Below, piece after piece: positions 46,004 to 55,699 of a DNA stretch of 64,000 bases. Each line of letters begins with the position of its first letter. Position 1 is the stretch's first letter. The notes beneath the pieces were generated by a model, which made no database searches, had not been told where the DNA came from, and saw nothing but the letters and a program-made list of their open reading frames with translations. A program made the position numbers and the translations under genes. This DNA comes from Calothrix sp. PCC 6303 (GTDB lineage Bacteria; Cyanobacteriota; Cyanobacteriia; Cyanobacteriales; Nostocaceae), in assembly GCF_000317435.1 (NCBI RefSeq), contig NC_019751.1, positions 4,526,001-4,590,000 of the forward strand. The letters run 5' to 3'.

Positions 46004-46216
46004 TCAACCACCGCCAACAATAGTTACAACCTCTAAGCGATCGCTTAATTGAATTAATGTACTTTCCCAGTACTGGCGGTGCAAAATTTCCCCGTTATAC
46101 TCCACTGCAACTAGGCGGGGGTTAAAGCCTAGTTGTTGAAGTAATTGGGGTAAAGGGGTTTGTTTGGCGCAACTACGAGATTCACCATTTACATGGATGT
46201 CAATTTGCTCAGACAT
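46004..46216 (-). CDS. thiS: Thiamine sulfur-carrier protein
   Basis: 70 residues from the ATG at 46216, which overlaps the thiE stop in ATGTCTGA. Ubiquitin-like beta-grasp with the required C-terminal Gly-Gly (VVTIVGGG; one Gly beyond the usual GG end). ThiF-type adenylation and sulfur transfer at this end feed thiazole synthesis by ThiG. The longer frame to 46243 reads inside thiE and is unlikely. thiG is not adjacent. Confidence 0.9.
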   Translation of the reverse strand: MSEQIDIHVNGESRSCAKQTPLPQLLQQLGFNPRLVAVEYNGEILHRQYWESTLIQLSDRLEVVTIVGGG

Positions 46217-47279
46217 GGGATTGACTCGGTTCAGATGGGGCAAGATTTAGTTGGGAAAGTAAATATTGTGTCACGAGGGTGGGTTGTTCAGCTTGCATCA
46301 GGCTTCGCACGACAGCGACACGATAGGCTCCAGCTTCAATTACATCGTTAATGTTAGCTGTATCAATACCACCGATGGCAAACCACGGTACTGATGAATT
46401 TTTGGCGGCATAGCGGACATATTCTAAGCCTGTGGCAGCTTTTTCGGCTTTGGTGGGAGTTTCGTAAACAGGTCCCACACCAATATAGTCGGCACCATCA
46501 GCGATCGCTTGTTGCATTTCTTGGGAGTTTGTGGTAGAGCGACCAATTAAACGTTGTGGTCCCAAAAGTTGACGGGCGATGGCAATGGGCATATCTTGTT
46601 GTCCGAGGTGGACACCATCGGCATCTACAGCCAGAGCTAAATCTACGCGATCATTGATGATCAATAGAGCATTGTGGGTATAACAAAGCTGACGTAGCTG
46701 TTTGGCAATTTTCAAGCGCTGGGTATCATCAGTCTCTTTATCGCGGTACTGTATCAGGGTTAATCCCCCTTTCAGTGCAGCTTCCACAACTTCTAAGATT
46801 TTCTCCTCTGGGGAAGTCACCAGATAAAGACGCGATCGCATCAGCATTTGCTGCCGCTCGTAGCCCATCAAGTTCGTTTCTAGGGTATAAACTTGGTAAC
46901 GCATCTGTTTAAATGCTTTACCCATATTTGAGTTATAGAGTTTACCATATTCTTCAAGTACCCTCAGAGCCTCTTGCACGCGACAGAAATTAGCCTGCAA
47001 TAAGGTTTTGATACTGGAACGTTCTTCTTCTTGGGCATGACTCAACTCAGTTCCGGGATCACCCTGGGTATCCCGTGCGGCTCTAAGTTCGTTTGTGTGC
47101 CAAATAGCAACTTCTTGTCGAAGTCGCTTACATTCTCCTGACATGGAGGCATTATTTAACCCAAAGCGGCACCATTCCTCAATAATCCGCAAACCTTCGC
47201 GGGCGCGATCTAAATTCGCATCTAAAATCCGATAAACAATCTGCTGAATCTGCCCTTTTTGGCTTTGTGGCTCGACCAT
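46209..47279 (-). CDS. thiE: Thiamine-phosphate synthase with cyanobacterial N-terminal domain
   Basis: 356 residues from the ATG at 47279 (MVEPQSQKGQIQQIVYRILD); the frame extends 16 codons up. The C-terminal half is ThiE: SRLYLVTSPEEKILEVVEAA, LTLIQYRDKE, INDRVDLALAVDADGVHLGQ and the phosphate site YIGVGPVYETPTK. Joins HMP-PP and thiazole phosphate to make thiamine phosphate. The extra 150-residue N-terminal helical domain (DRAREGLRIIEEWCRFGLNN, then VQEALRVLEEYGKLY) is typical of cyanobacterial ThiE; role unclear. Translationally coupled to thiS by an 8-bp overlap. No THI-box riboswitch upstream. Confidence 0.95.
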   Translation of the reverse strand: MVEPQSQKGQIQQIVYRILDANLDRAREGLRIIEEWCRFGLNNASMSGECKRLRQEVAIWHTNELRAARDTQGDPGTELSHAQEEERSSIKTLLQANFCRVQEALRVLEEYGKLYNSNMGKAFKQMRYQVYTLETNLMGYERQQMLMRSRLYLVTSPEEKILEVVEAALKGGLTLIQYRDKETDDTQRLKIAKQLRQLCYTHNALLIINDRVDLALAVDADGVHLGQQDMPIAIARQLLGPQRLIGRSTTNSQEMQQAIADGADYIGVGPVYETPTKAEKAATGLEYVRYAAKNSSVPWFAIGGIDTANINDVIEAGAYRVAVVRSLMQAEQPTLVTQYLLSQLNLAPSEPSQSHV

Positions 47280-47536
47280 CGCAACAACCCCATTAGTGCT
47301 TATATCGTAACAGCCAGACTGTTTCATATTGGCAATATCTTTGATATTTCAAGTGTTTTTTAATCAATATGGCTAAAGCCGTGAGCAAGGTTGGGTACTC
47401 CGAACCTTAAATTTTGCTAATTAAAAGAACTAAGACCCCATAATCGAGATTTTGTCAATATAATTTGGAAAATATTCTCGACATATTGAGCGTAAAGGTA
47501 TAAAAAAGTCTTGTTATCTTTTGGAGTGCAGTTAAA

Positions 47537-49321
47537 TTGATTCACCTTCCCTGTTCTGGTTTGTTTCAAAGAAGTCGGATCTCATTGAGATTGCTTGCTA
47601 GTGATGGTAGCCCCCATTTATTTCTCAAAGTCTTGTTATTTTCAGTTTTGCGTTCATCGGTTGTATTTTTTACCCTCGGCTGGGGATTAGCCGGTGTGGT
47701 GATGGAGAACTTAGATCCGAAAATTGCCATTGCCCAAACTCCTGAAAGTTCGCAGCAAACACCTATGGGTGAAAAAACAATGTCTCAGGTTCAGACACTG
47801 TTTGTCAACCCAAGTATCGGAGATGACAAGACGGGTGATGGAAGCGATCGCACTCCGTTTAAAACTATTACTCAGGCGTTGCAGGCAGCTAAGGGCAATA
47901 TTGTGATTTCCCTCGGCAAGGGTACCTACAGCCAAGAAAATGGTGAGTCGTTCCCTTTAATACTTCATCCTGGAATTACACTTCAAGGTGATCCCGCTAG
48001 CAAGGGAAAAAATATTATTATTCAAGGTGGAAACGATTACCTCAGCCGCAGCTATGGCAGACAAAACATCACTATAGTTGGTGCTAACGAATCTGCTTTA
48101 GTAGGTGTCACAATTACAAATCCCAATCCTCGCGGTTATGGAATGTGGATTGAATCCACCAACCCAACAGTGAGCGAAAATATCTTTGTTGGCAGTACCC
48201 AAGATGGAATTTCCGTCAGCGGCGATAGTAAGGCAATTATCAGTAAAAATTATTTTTATCGTAATGGTGCCAATGGGATGACAATTTCCGGACATGCACG
48301 TCCAGAAGTTCGGGAAAACACCTTTCAGCAAACCGGATTTGGGATTAATATTGCCCAAAGTGCCGAACCAAGCATAATTAGTAATCAAATTCAATACAAT
48401 CGGGCAGGAGTGATTGTTCAAGCAAATGCCCGCCCTATATTACGTAGTAATCTTATTCAAGGCAATCGGGAAGATGGTTTGGTGGCAATTGCCCAAGCAA
48501 TGCCAGATTTGGGAACTGCCACAGAAGCCGGGGGAAATGAATTCCGTAACAACACCCGTTACGATATCAATGCCACTGCTAACAAACAGGTTTTTTCGGC
48601 ATATGGCAACATCATCAAAAATGATGCCTCACGCATTGCTGGGAAGGTGCAAATTGGTGGTAGCAGCACACCCATCGCTCAAACTACTCAGCCCAGTCGA
48701 GAAGTAACAGCCCTCAAAAATGAAATCACCTTTACTGCCCCTACTGCTCCCAATTTGAGTAACAATACCCCTAAAACTCTGGCGAGAGGAATTGCGCCAA
48801 ATATCTCTCCCTCAGCTTTACAAAGCCAAATAGCAGCACCACAGGCAGCTATTCTGACTCCACCTGCCGCTAAAAATAATCTGTTTTCAACTCCCTCTAA
48901 TTTAGGGAATTCCCAAACAGCAACAGGTGAACTGCCACAACTAAATTACATCAAGATTTCTCCGGGGACAATCGAGTTTACAGCCCCTCAATCGCCAAAT
49001 TCAGCAGCATTACAACAGGAAAATTTACCTTCTGGTGGTGCTGCTAATCTCATGCAAACTGGCAACAATAACAACATGCCATCACTGGCATACAGCAGCA
49101 ATCAAACTTCTGCAAAACTGCGTTATCGCATCATCGTACCAGCGGGAAATCAGCGTGATGAAGAAATAATTCGCTTTTTATCCCCAACTGCTTTTCGTAC
49201 CGTTTGGAAAGGACAGGAAGTCTTTCAAGTTGGTGCTTTTAGTAGTACTTTTAATGCCGAGCAAATGTTGAGGATTTTGAATAATAATGGTTTAAAAGGG
49301 GTGATGGAAAGCTCAAATTAG
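47537..49321 (+). CDS. Exported DUF1565 beta-helix protein
   Basis: 594 residues from a TTG at 47537 with GGAG 10 bases upstream. Hydrophobic signal region (LRSSVVFFTLGWGLAGVVM), cleaved near IAQ. Residues of about 88-380 are DUF1565/parallel beta-helix (FVNPSIGDDKTGDGSDRTPF at its start, then repeated N(x)I/V rungs such as GNREDGLVAIAQ). A Pro/Asn/Gln-rich linker leads to a C-terminal SPOR-like segment (YRIIVPAGNQRDEEIIRFLS, then FQVGAFSSTFNAEQMLRIL). Likely binds or cuts cell-surface polysaccharide in the periplasm. Divergent from thiE. Confidence 0.8.
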   Translation: MIHLPCSGLFQRSRISLRLLASDGSPHLFLKVLLFSVLRSSVVFFTLGWGLAGVVMENLDPKIAIAQTPESSQQTPMGEKTMSQVQTLFVNPSIGDDKTGDGSDRTPFKTITQALQAAKGNIVISLGKGTYSQENGESFPLILHPGITLQGDPASKGKNIIIQGGNDYLSRSYGRQNITIVGANESALVGVTITNPNPRGYGMWIESTNPTVSENIFVGSTQDGISVSGDSKAIISKNYFYRNGANGMTISGHARPEVRENTFQQTGFGINIAQSAEPSIISNQIQYNRAGVIVQANARPILRSNLIQGNREDGLVAIAQAMPDLGTATEAGGNEFRNNTRYDINATANKQVFSAYGNIIKNDASRIAGKVQIGGSSTPIAQTTQPSREVTALKNEITFTAPTAPNLSNNTPKTLARGIAPNISPSALQSQIAAPQAAILTPPAAKNNLFSTPSNLGNSQTATGELPQLNYIKISPGTIEFTAPQSPNSAALQQENLPSGGAANLMQTGNNNNMPSLAYSSNQTSAKLRYRIIVPAGNQRDEEIIRFLSPTAFRTVWKGQEVFQVGAFSSTFNAEQMLRILNNNGLKGVMESSN

Positions 49322-49432
49322 TTTGAGAAAATAGTATATATGTTGACTTTGCGGCTTGCCCACACTGTAAGCTTGCGTCAGTGTGGGATTATGTCACAAA
49401 CTTATCTTAAATATGTTGGTAAGTAACGGAAC

Positions 49433-49807
49433 ATGGCACGCAAACTAATCGAACTGGATGCAGGAGACGGCAAGACTATTTTAGTTGCTGTGGATGTACC
49501 GGAAACATCCGTTGGGCGAGTATCTTCCCCTGGTGATATCCCAATAGAGAAAGTGGATAGCAGTTTTGGAGCCGTTAAAGATTTGATTATACGTGGTTGT
49601 CGTCCAATTACACAGGCTTTTGAAGCTTTGCAGAAAGAGTCTCAACCTGCGTTTGCGGAAGTTGAGTTTGGGGTAAATTTTACTGCTAAGGGTTCGGTTT
49701 ATGTGGTGGAATCTACTGGACAGGCTTCTTTAAAGGTGAAAATTACTTGGAATTTAGCACCACAGAATCATAATTTAGCTGTTCCGCAGGCGGAGGAACA
49801 AGTATAG
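49433..49807 (+). CDS. Trypco1 / CU044_2847-family effector-associated protein
   Basis: 124 residues. Start MARKLIELDAGDGKTILVAV, then EVEFGVNFTAKGSVYVVEST and ASLKVKITWNL, matching the small beta-sandwich domain (trypsin-co-occurring domain 1) found next to trypsin-like effector genes. It is the first gene of a conflict cluster and lies 80 bp before the trypsin-TIR-AAA gene on the same strand. Such domains are thought to act as adaptors tying a sensor to its effector. The family call is from memory and context. Confidence 0.7.
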   Translation: MARKLIELDAGDGKTILVAVDVPETSVGRVSSPGDIPIEKVDSSFGAVKDLIIRGCRPITQAFEALQKESQPAFAEVEFGVNFTAKGSVYVVESTGQASLKVKITWNLAPQNHNLAVPQAEEQV

Positions 49808-49820
49808 TTTTTATTGGGTA

Positions 49821-49855
49821 AGATTCCCGATTTCTTTCAATAGAGTCGGGAATCT
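49821..49855. repeat. AGATTCCCGA hairpin between Trypco1 and the protease gene
   Basis: AGATTCCCGA and TCGGGAATCT form a perfect 10-bp stem with a 15-base loop. No T-tract, so it is probably not a full terminator. It is similar to the AGATCCCC hairpin at 34305-34337. Short ATCCAAA repeats (49868-49885) fill the rest of the gap. Confidence 0.55.
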
Positions 49856-49887
49856 GATCTGCTGTAAAATCCAAAATCCAAAATCAA

Positions 49888-52020
49888 ATGAGTTGGGATT
49901 TAGTTAAAGCTTGTACTGTGGCAATCTCCAATCCTGCTGGTGATGTTCGGGGTACAGGTTTTTTTGTTTCACAGGAAGGACATTTACTCACTTGCTGCCA
50001 TGTTGTTGAGGAGACTGGTGGGTGGGAAAATGTGCGGGTGAATGGGGAAGCTGTGGAGTTGGTTTATTTGGGGAATCGAAATTGCGATGATTTTGCGGTT
50101 TTGAAGTTACCTCATTATCAAGGTGATGCGGTTCCTTTGTCTTTGGATTTTCAACCGATGGACAGGTTTTTGTCTGTGGGTTATGGACGTTTGGATTTTC
50201 CTCAAGGTGCGTCGATTGATGGGACTATTACTGATGTTAATCCCCAGTTGGAATTTAGCAATTTACCAATGTTGCGGTTGCGGGTTAAAGCCAATTCCCA
50301 GCAGGTTCAAGGGGGTTACAGTGGTTCTCCTGTATTTAATGCCGAAACTCAGCAAGTAATTGGCGCGATCGCAGCTTACGATAATTCTGATGGTGCTTTG
50401 GCTGTTCCATTATCGACTGTTAGTCAGCAATGGTCTAATTTTTCTCGGTTTATCAATATTCTGCCTGTTGTCCCACCACTTCCAGCAAGTGAGATTAAAA
50501 GGGTTTTTATTAGTTATCGCAGTGAAGACCCTGATTTAAGTTTGGCACAGAATTTCTATGAGGAAATTAGAAATGCTGGACATCAAGCTTTTATGGCAGG
50601 GGAAAGCATTCGTTTAGGGGAAAATTGGGCAAAACGTATTGATAGAGAATTGGAAAGTTGCGATTATTTTCTCTTACTTTTGTCGTCAAAGTCAGCAACC
50701 AGCGAAATGGTGACGGAGGAAGTTCGACGGGCAAAGGAATTACAGGATTTACGTCCGGAAAAGAAACCGGGAATTTTACCTATTCGGGTTAATTTTCCCA
50801 TAAGTTCGCCATTAAACTACGATTTACGCGGTTATTTAAATCAAATTCAACAACGTGAATGGAAGTCTTCTGCCGACACTGCCAAGATTTTACAAGAGGT
50901 TTTGACGCTGCTAGCTGAGGAAAACCCCTCTCCAAACCTCTCCCCCACAGGGGAGGCTTTGAAATCCTGTATGATTGAGAGTTTGGAGAATCCACCGTTA
51001 CCCGTTGCTGAACCCGAATTACCAGAAGGACAAGTTGATTTAGCATCAGTATTTTATGTAAACCGCGATCGCATTGAGGAACGGTGCTATGAAGCAATTA
51101 TTAAACCGGGTTCTTTGATTCGCATTAAAGCACCTCGACAAATGGGTAAAACCTCGCTGATGGCAAGGATTCTTTACCATGCTTCACAAAATGGTTGTTT
51201 GACTGTTCCTTTGAGTTTTCAATTAGCTGATGGCAAGGTTTTTACAGATTTAGACCAATTTTTGCGGTGGTTTTCTGCAAGTGTTGGACGTAGGTTGAAA
51301 TTAAGCAATAAATTAGCAGATTACTGGGATGAGATTTTTGGCAGTAAAGATAATTGCACTGCTTATTTTGAAGAATATTTATTAACGGAAATCAACCAAC
51401 CCCTAGTTTTAGGTTTGGATGAAGTCGATTTAGTCTTTCAACATCCCGAAATTGCGGCTGATTTTTTTGGATTGTTACGTGCTTGGCATGAAGACGCTAA
51501 AAACCGCGATATTTGGAAAAAACTGCGGTTGGTAGTGGTACATTCCACCGAAGTTTATATTCCCATGAATATCAATCAATCGCCCTTTAATGTGGGTTTA
51601 CCGATTGAATTACCGGAATTGAACCCAGAACAAGTACAGGATTTAGCACAACGACATGGACTTAACTGGAGTCATACCGAAATTGAGCAATTAATGGCAA
51701 TGGTGGGAGGACATCCATTTTTAGTCAGGGTTGCCATGTATCGCATTGCTCGACGAGATAATACCCTCAACGAACTTTTACAAACAGCACCAACCGAAGC
51801 AGGACTTTACGGAGACCATTTGCGTCGTCATTTGTGGAACCTAGAACAGCGTCCAGATTTAGCCACTGCTTTTAAAAGGATTGTGACAGTGACAACACCA
51901 ATCAGGTTGGATTCGATACAATGCTTTCAGTTGCTAAGTATGGGTTTGGTACATCTCCAAGGTAACGATGTTACACCACGTTGCGATTTGTACCGTCAAT
52001 ATTTCCGCGATCGCTTATAG
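49888..52020 (+). CDS. Trypsin-TIR-AAA ATPase fusion, candidate defence effector
   Basis: 710 residues, three domains. (1) Residues 1-190: trypsin-like serine protease with the triad His38 (LTCCHVVEE), Asp68 (CDDFAVLKL) and Ser145 (GGYSGSPVF). (2) Residues 203-340: TIR domain (IKRVFISYRSEDPDLSLAQN, SCDYFLLLLSSKSATSEMVT) with Glu278 at the NADase catalytic position; the usual Trp of the S-x-W motif is Met. (3) Residues 385-700: AAA_35-type ATPase, Walker A APRQMGKTS (415-423), Walker B LVLGLDEVD (506-514). The build suggests an ATPase switch that fires a protease and an NAD-consuming TIR. The 52-bp gap to the next ATPase gene suggests one operon. Confidence 0.88.
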   Translation: MSWDLVKACTVAISNPAGDVRGTGFFVSQEGHLLTCCHVVEETGGWENVRVNGEAVELVYLGNRNCDDFAVLKLPHYQGDAVPLSLDFQPMDRFLSVGYGRLDFPQGASIDGTITDVNPQLEFSNLPMLRLRVKANSQQVQGGYSGSPVFNAETQQVIGAIAAYDNSDGALAVPLSTVSQQWSNFSRFINILPVVPPLPASEIKRVFISYRSEDPDLSLAQNFYEEIRNAGHQAFMAGESIRLGENWAKRIDRELESCDYFLLLLSSKSATSEMVTEEVRRAKELQDLRPEKKPGILPIRVNFPISSPLNYDLRGYLNQIQQREWKSSADTAKILQEVLTLLAEENPSPNLSPTGEALKSCMIESLENPPLPVAEPELPEGQVDLASVFYVNRDRIEERCYEAIIKPGSLIRIKAPRQMGKTSLMARILYHASQNGCLTVPLSFQLADGKVFTDLDQFLRWFSASVGRRLKLSNKLADYWDEIFGSKDNCTAYFEEYLLTEINQPLVLGLDEVDLVFQHPEIAADFFGLLRAWHEDAKNRDIWKKLRLVVVHSTEVYIPMNINQSPFNVGLPIELPELNPEQVQDLAQRHGLNWSHTEIEQLMAMVGGHPFLVRVAMYRIARRDNTLNELLQTAPTEAGLYGDHLRRHLWNLEQRPDLATAFKRIVTVTTPIRLDSIQCFQLLSMGLVHLQGNDVTPRCDLYRQYFRDRL
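50923..50962. repeat. Dispersed repeat inside the TIR-ATPase linker
   Basis: AACCCCTCTCCAAACCTCTC then CCCCACAGGGGAGGCTTTG is a hairpin-bearing repeat usually met between genes in cyanobacteria. Here it is read in frame and encodes a linker beginning NPSPNLSPTGEAL at about residues 346-358. Confidence 0.55.
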
Positions 52021-52071
52021 CGTTATCCATCTCATCCCATCTGTAAAGTAGTTTCATCTGGAGGTTAGGGA

Positions 52072-55000
52072 ATGAATCCAGTCAACCCAGCTTATGAATA
52101 TCAGTTTAGTGGAAGTTTACCTGTTGATGCTCCCAGTTATGTCAAGCGTCAAGCTGATGATGATTTGTATGCAGCATTGAAAGCTGGGGAATTTTGTTAC
52201 GTGTTGAATTCCCGACAGATGGGAAAATCGAGTTTGCGAGTGCAGACGATGAAGCGGTTGCAGGATGAAGGTGTTGCTTGTGCTGCGATCGATTTAACCA
52301 GTATTGGTAGTCAGAATATAACAGCAGAACAGTGGTATGCGGGTATTGTGCGGAGTTTGGTAAGTAGTTTTGAGTTTGCAGACAAGTTTAATTTACGCAG
52401 TTGGTGGAAGGAACACGATCATATTTCTCCTTTACAAAAACTAAATATTTTCATTGAAGAAGTTCTTTTAACTCATGTTTCAAAACAGATAGTAATTTTT
52501 ATTGATGAAATTGATAGTGTTCTTAGCCTGAATTTTTCAATAGATGATTTTTTTGCATTAGTTAGATCGTTTTATGACAAACGTTCCAATAATGATACGT
52601 TTTATCGTATGACTTTTTGCTTGCTTGGGGTTGCGACTCCATCAGATTTGATTCAAGATAAAAAACGTACGCCATTTAATATTGGTCTAGCAATAGAACT
52701 AAGTGGTTTTGATTTACAAGAAGCAGAAGCATTAGCTAAAGGATTAGAGGGGAAAGTAGACTATCCCCAGAAAATACTACAAGAGATTTTGGATTTTACT
52801 GGTGGGCAGCCCTTTCTCACTCAGAAAGTTTGTAATCTTATCACTAATAATCAAGAAAAATTGAGTATAAAACAATTGGTACAATCCAAAATAATTAATA
52901 ATTGGGAATCACAGGACGAACAAGAACATTTAAGAACTATACGTAATCGAATTTTAAGTGATGATAAAAATGTCAGCCAGCGATTAGGATTGTATCAACA
53001 GATATTAAAACAAGATAGCTTAGAGACTGATGATAGTCAGGTGCAGATGGAACTAAGACTTACTGGTTTAGTTGTGAGAAAGCTAGGTAAATTATCGATA
53101 TATAATAAAATTTATAAAAATGTATTCGATCAAGAATGGTTAACAAAAACATTAGCTAACTTACGTCCAGATTTTTATAATCAAGCAATAACATCATGGG
53201 CTAAATCTCAATATCAAGATTCTTCATGTTTATTACGTGGAAAATCATTACAGCAAGCACAAAAATGGGCAGCAGGGAAAAACTTAAGTAGTGAAGACAA
53301 TCAATTTTTAACTGCCAGCTTAGAATTGGAGATGCAAGAAGATAAAAAGCGTCTTAATACACGTAATTTTAATTTTAAAAATGGTGAAGCTTCCTCGGTA
53401 GAAGAACTTATTTTATTGTGTGATCGATATCTTGAAGAAGCTCAAGATTATTTATTTAATGAGTATTTTGAAGAATGGCTGAAAAGAGAAGGCAAGAATG
53501 ATTTAGCTAATTTGTCACGAAAAATTGTCAATTTATATCAAGCCGAAAATCTAAAAGGGTTAGAGATATTCGTACGAGGAATGTGCGAGTCTATAGGAAA
53601 AAATCCATATCCCACCATATTTTTTGAGCCGAATGAAATAGACTTTGGTGAAATACCAGTTGGATATCAACAAGATTATAATTTAAAAGTTGTGAATCAA
53701 GAGCGTGGTTTCGCATGGGGAAATACCACACTTCATAATAGTCTTCCAGGTATAACTTTTTCAGATACTTTTAATTCACAAAATAATATATTTGAGATAA
53801 AATTAGATACTTTTGAGACTAATCCAGGAAAGTATTACGGCTATATAGAAATTCAATTAGAAAATATTAATCGACAACTTAAATTTTATATAAAATATGT
53901 AGTCGTACCATTAAAAGTATCTATTGAACCATCATCTCTAAATTTAGGAGAGATAGCACATGGTGAATATTCTCTCTCTGGATTATTGAAAATTAATAGT
54001 GAAAATTATAATACAAAAATTAGAGGTTATGCTTCAACTGATAAAGCTTATTTACAAGTTATACCATCTTATTTTGAAAGCTCTTTATTAGAGCTATCTT
54101 TAAGCGTAGATACAACATCACTAGAAGCAGGCTTATATCAGGATATAATTCACATACAAATTAATAATAGTGAATTTCAAGTACCAGTTTCTTTTAGAAA
54201 AACATTTCGATGGGATATACTTGCTAAATGGACTGCCAGAATAAGTATTCCAACTGGATTACTTATGTACTGTATTCGCTATACTATCGATACTGTTGTA
54301 TCAGTAGGCTTAAATGATAGTTGGGTTTTATCGTACCCACCTGAAATAAGTAAATCTAATTTTTTTAAACCAATTTTTCTTAATCAAATCTCTGAGATAC
54401 CAAATGTTCTATTTGCATATTCAATATTAGGCTTTGTGCTAACTTTCGTTATTTATTTAATCATAAAAATTTCATATCGCTATGAATTTAAAGAATTTAA
54501 CGAAAAATTAAATGCTAAGACAAGGTTATTTTTTAGTCATATCAATAAATTAATAGATAGAGATAATGATGATTATATTGAGACATTACTAAAAGATCAA
54601 TGGATATATCGTAATAGCAGAGCATATCAAACAAATCACATAAAAACGTTTTTATTGATGATTGCTGTAATCGGTTTACTATTGTTGATAGCTTGGTTTA
54701 TTATAGGTATTATTATTAATTTTTTAGTAAATATCTTTGCATTGATAGGTTCAAGCTTCATTCTTATTCTTGATTTGATAGTGTATCCACTTACTATTAT
54801 TGGTGTTAAAAAACCAATGGTTGGATGGTTTATACTAGGTTGTTTAGCTGGTGGAAATTTAGGACTTATTCAAGCACTCAAACGCATAAAGCAACATTCT
54901 TATTTACCTAAAACATATAAGCTTACGTTTGCTATTGTTTTATCACTACTATTCATTAGTAGTATAATAGTTACTACTCAACCTCAAAAAGATTATTTTT

Positions 55001-55575
55001 CAAATATACTGATTCAGGAAGATTTTAACTATCTATCAAATAATTGGGAAATATCCCAATCTGCTCGATTTCAAAATGGAGGATTATTTCATAGAGAAGC
55101 AGAAAAAAACAATGCCAGCACATCCATATTTCATGGGAAAGATAACATAATGACTAATGTTAATTTTTCCGCAGATATCAAGAAAAATGATGGTTCTGAT
55201 AAGTTGCAATTTGGTTTAATTAGTAGATATAATCATCAAAATAAACCTAATGGTAACACTTTTTACTATTTACTTATTCGGGGAGATGGAAAATTTGCAA
55301 TGGGCAAATTCTCTTCATTTAATAAGTGGGATAATAAAGTCGGTTGGAAAAAATCTAATGTTATTCATCAAGGTAATAAAATTAATAGGCTGAGAATTGT
55401 TTGCAATGAGCAAAAAGTAATTGCTTGGATTAATGAACAAAGAGTTGGAATGTTTGAGGATAACTCTAACCCATTATCTTCAGGACAAATTGGATTTATA
55501 TCAGCAAGAGAAGATGATGATACAGTTGGTGTATATTTTGATAACGCGATTGTTAAGACAAAGCGATTATTTTAA
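52072..55575 (+). CDS. Membrane STAND-like ATPase with Ig/ASH and jelly-roll domains
   Basis: 1167 residues. N-terminal AAA_35-type ATPase: Walker [10 protein letters not shown] (46-54), Walker [10 protein letters not shown] (140-148). Then a winged-helix-like part and the linker [17 protein letters not shown] (about 384-400) that in related proteins leads to WD40 repeats; here none follow. Instead: a helical segment (446-510), two Ig/ASH-like repeats starting [14 protein letters not shown] (518) and [14 protein letters not shown] (618), about six membrane helices (722-970) and a concanavalin/LamG-like C-terminal domain (975-1165; [23 protein letters not shown]). From about 52750 on, the gene is much richer in A+T than the protease gene, hinting at transfer. 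Function unknown; membrane-surveillance ATPase is the best guess. Confidence 0.85.
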   Translation: MNPVNPAYEYQFSGSLPVDAPSYVKRQADDDLYAALKAGEFCYVLNSRQMGKSSLRVQTMKRLQDEGVACAAIDLTSIGSQNITAEQWYAGIVRSLVSSFEFADKFNLRSWWKEHDHISPLQKLNIFIEEVLLTHVSKQIVIFIDEIDSVLSLNFSIDDFFALVRSFYDKRSNNDTFYRMTFCLLGVATPSDLIQDKKRTPFNIGLAIELSGFDLQEAEALAKGLEGKVDYPQKILQEILDFTGGQPFLTQKVCNLITNNQEKLSIKQLVQSKIINNWESQDEQEHLRTIRNRILSDDKNVSQRLGLYQQILKQDSLETDDSQVQMELRLTGLVVRKLGKLSIYNKIYKNVFDQEWLTKTLANLRPDFYNQAITSWAKSQYQDSSCLLRGKSLQQAQKWAAGKNLSSEDNQFLTASLELEMQEDKKRLNTRNFNFKNGEASSVEELILLCDRYLEEAQDYLFNEYFEEWLKREGKNDLANLSRKIVNLYQAENLKGLEIFVRGMCESIGKNPYPTIFFEPNEIDFGEIPVGYQQDYNLKVVNQERGFAWGNTTLHNSLPGITFSDTFNSQNNIFEIKLDTFETNPGKYYGYIEIQLENINRQLKFYIKYVVVPLKVSIEPSSLNLGEIAHGEYSLSGLLKINSENYNTKIRGYASTDKAYLQVIPSYFESSLLELSLSVDTTSLEAGLYQDIIHIQINNSEFQVPVSFRKTFRWDILAKWTARISIPTGLLMYCIRYTIDTVVSVGLNDSWVLSYPPEISKSNFFKPIFLNQISEIPNVLFAYSILGFVLTFVIYLIIKISYRYEFKEFNEKLNAKTRLFFSHINKLIDRDNDDYIETLLKDQWIYRNSRAYQTNHIKTFLLMIAVIGLLLLIAWFIIGIIINFLVNIFALIGSSFILILDLIVYPLTIIGVKKPMVGWFILGCLAGGNLGLIQALKRIKQHSYLPKTYKLTFAIVLSLLFISSIIVTTQPQKDYFSNILIQEDFNYLSNNWEISQSARFQNGGLFHREAEKNNASTSIFHGKDNIMTNVNFSADIKKNDGSDKLQFGLISRYNHQNKPNGNTFYYLLIRGDGKFAMGKFSSFNKWDNKVGWKKSNVIHQGNKINRLRIVCNEQKVIAWINEQRVGMFEDNSNPLSSGQIGFISAREDDDTVGVYFDNAIVKTKRLF

Positions 55576-55699
55576 AATAATCGCATTTGATTTGAAGTGC
55601 TTTTTGTGAGGTGCGATCGCATTTGCTTTTGTGGGTTTGTAGAATTATGCGATCGCACTTTCGATCCTATCACTGTAGATATTCAGGATTGACTGTTAA

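Noticed and set aside
47280-47536. TPP riboswitch upstream of thiE
   Set aside because: No THI-box segments (CTGAGA, ACCTGA) in the right order on the minus strand.
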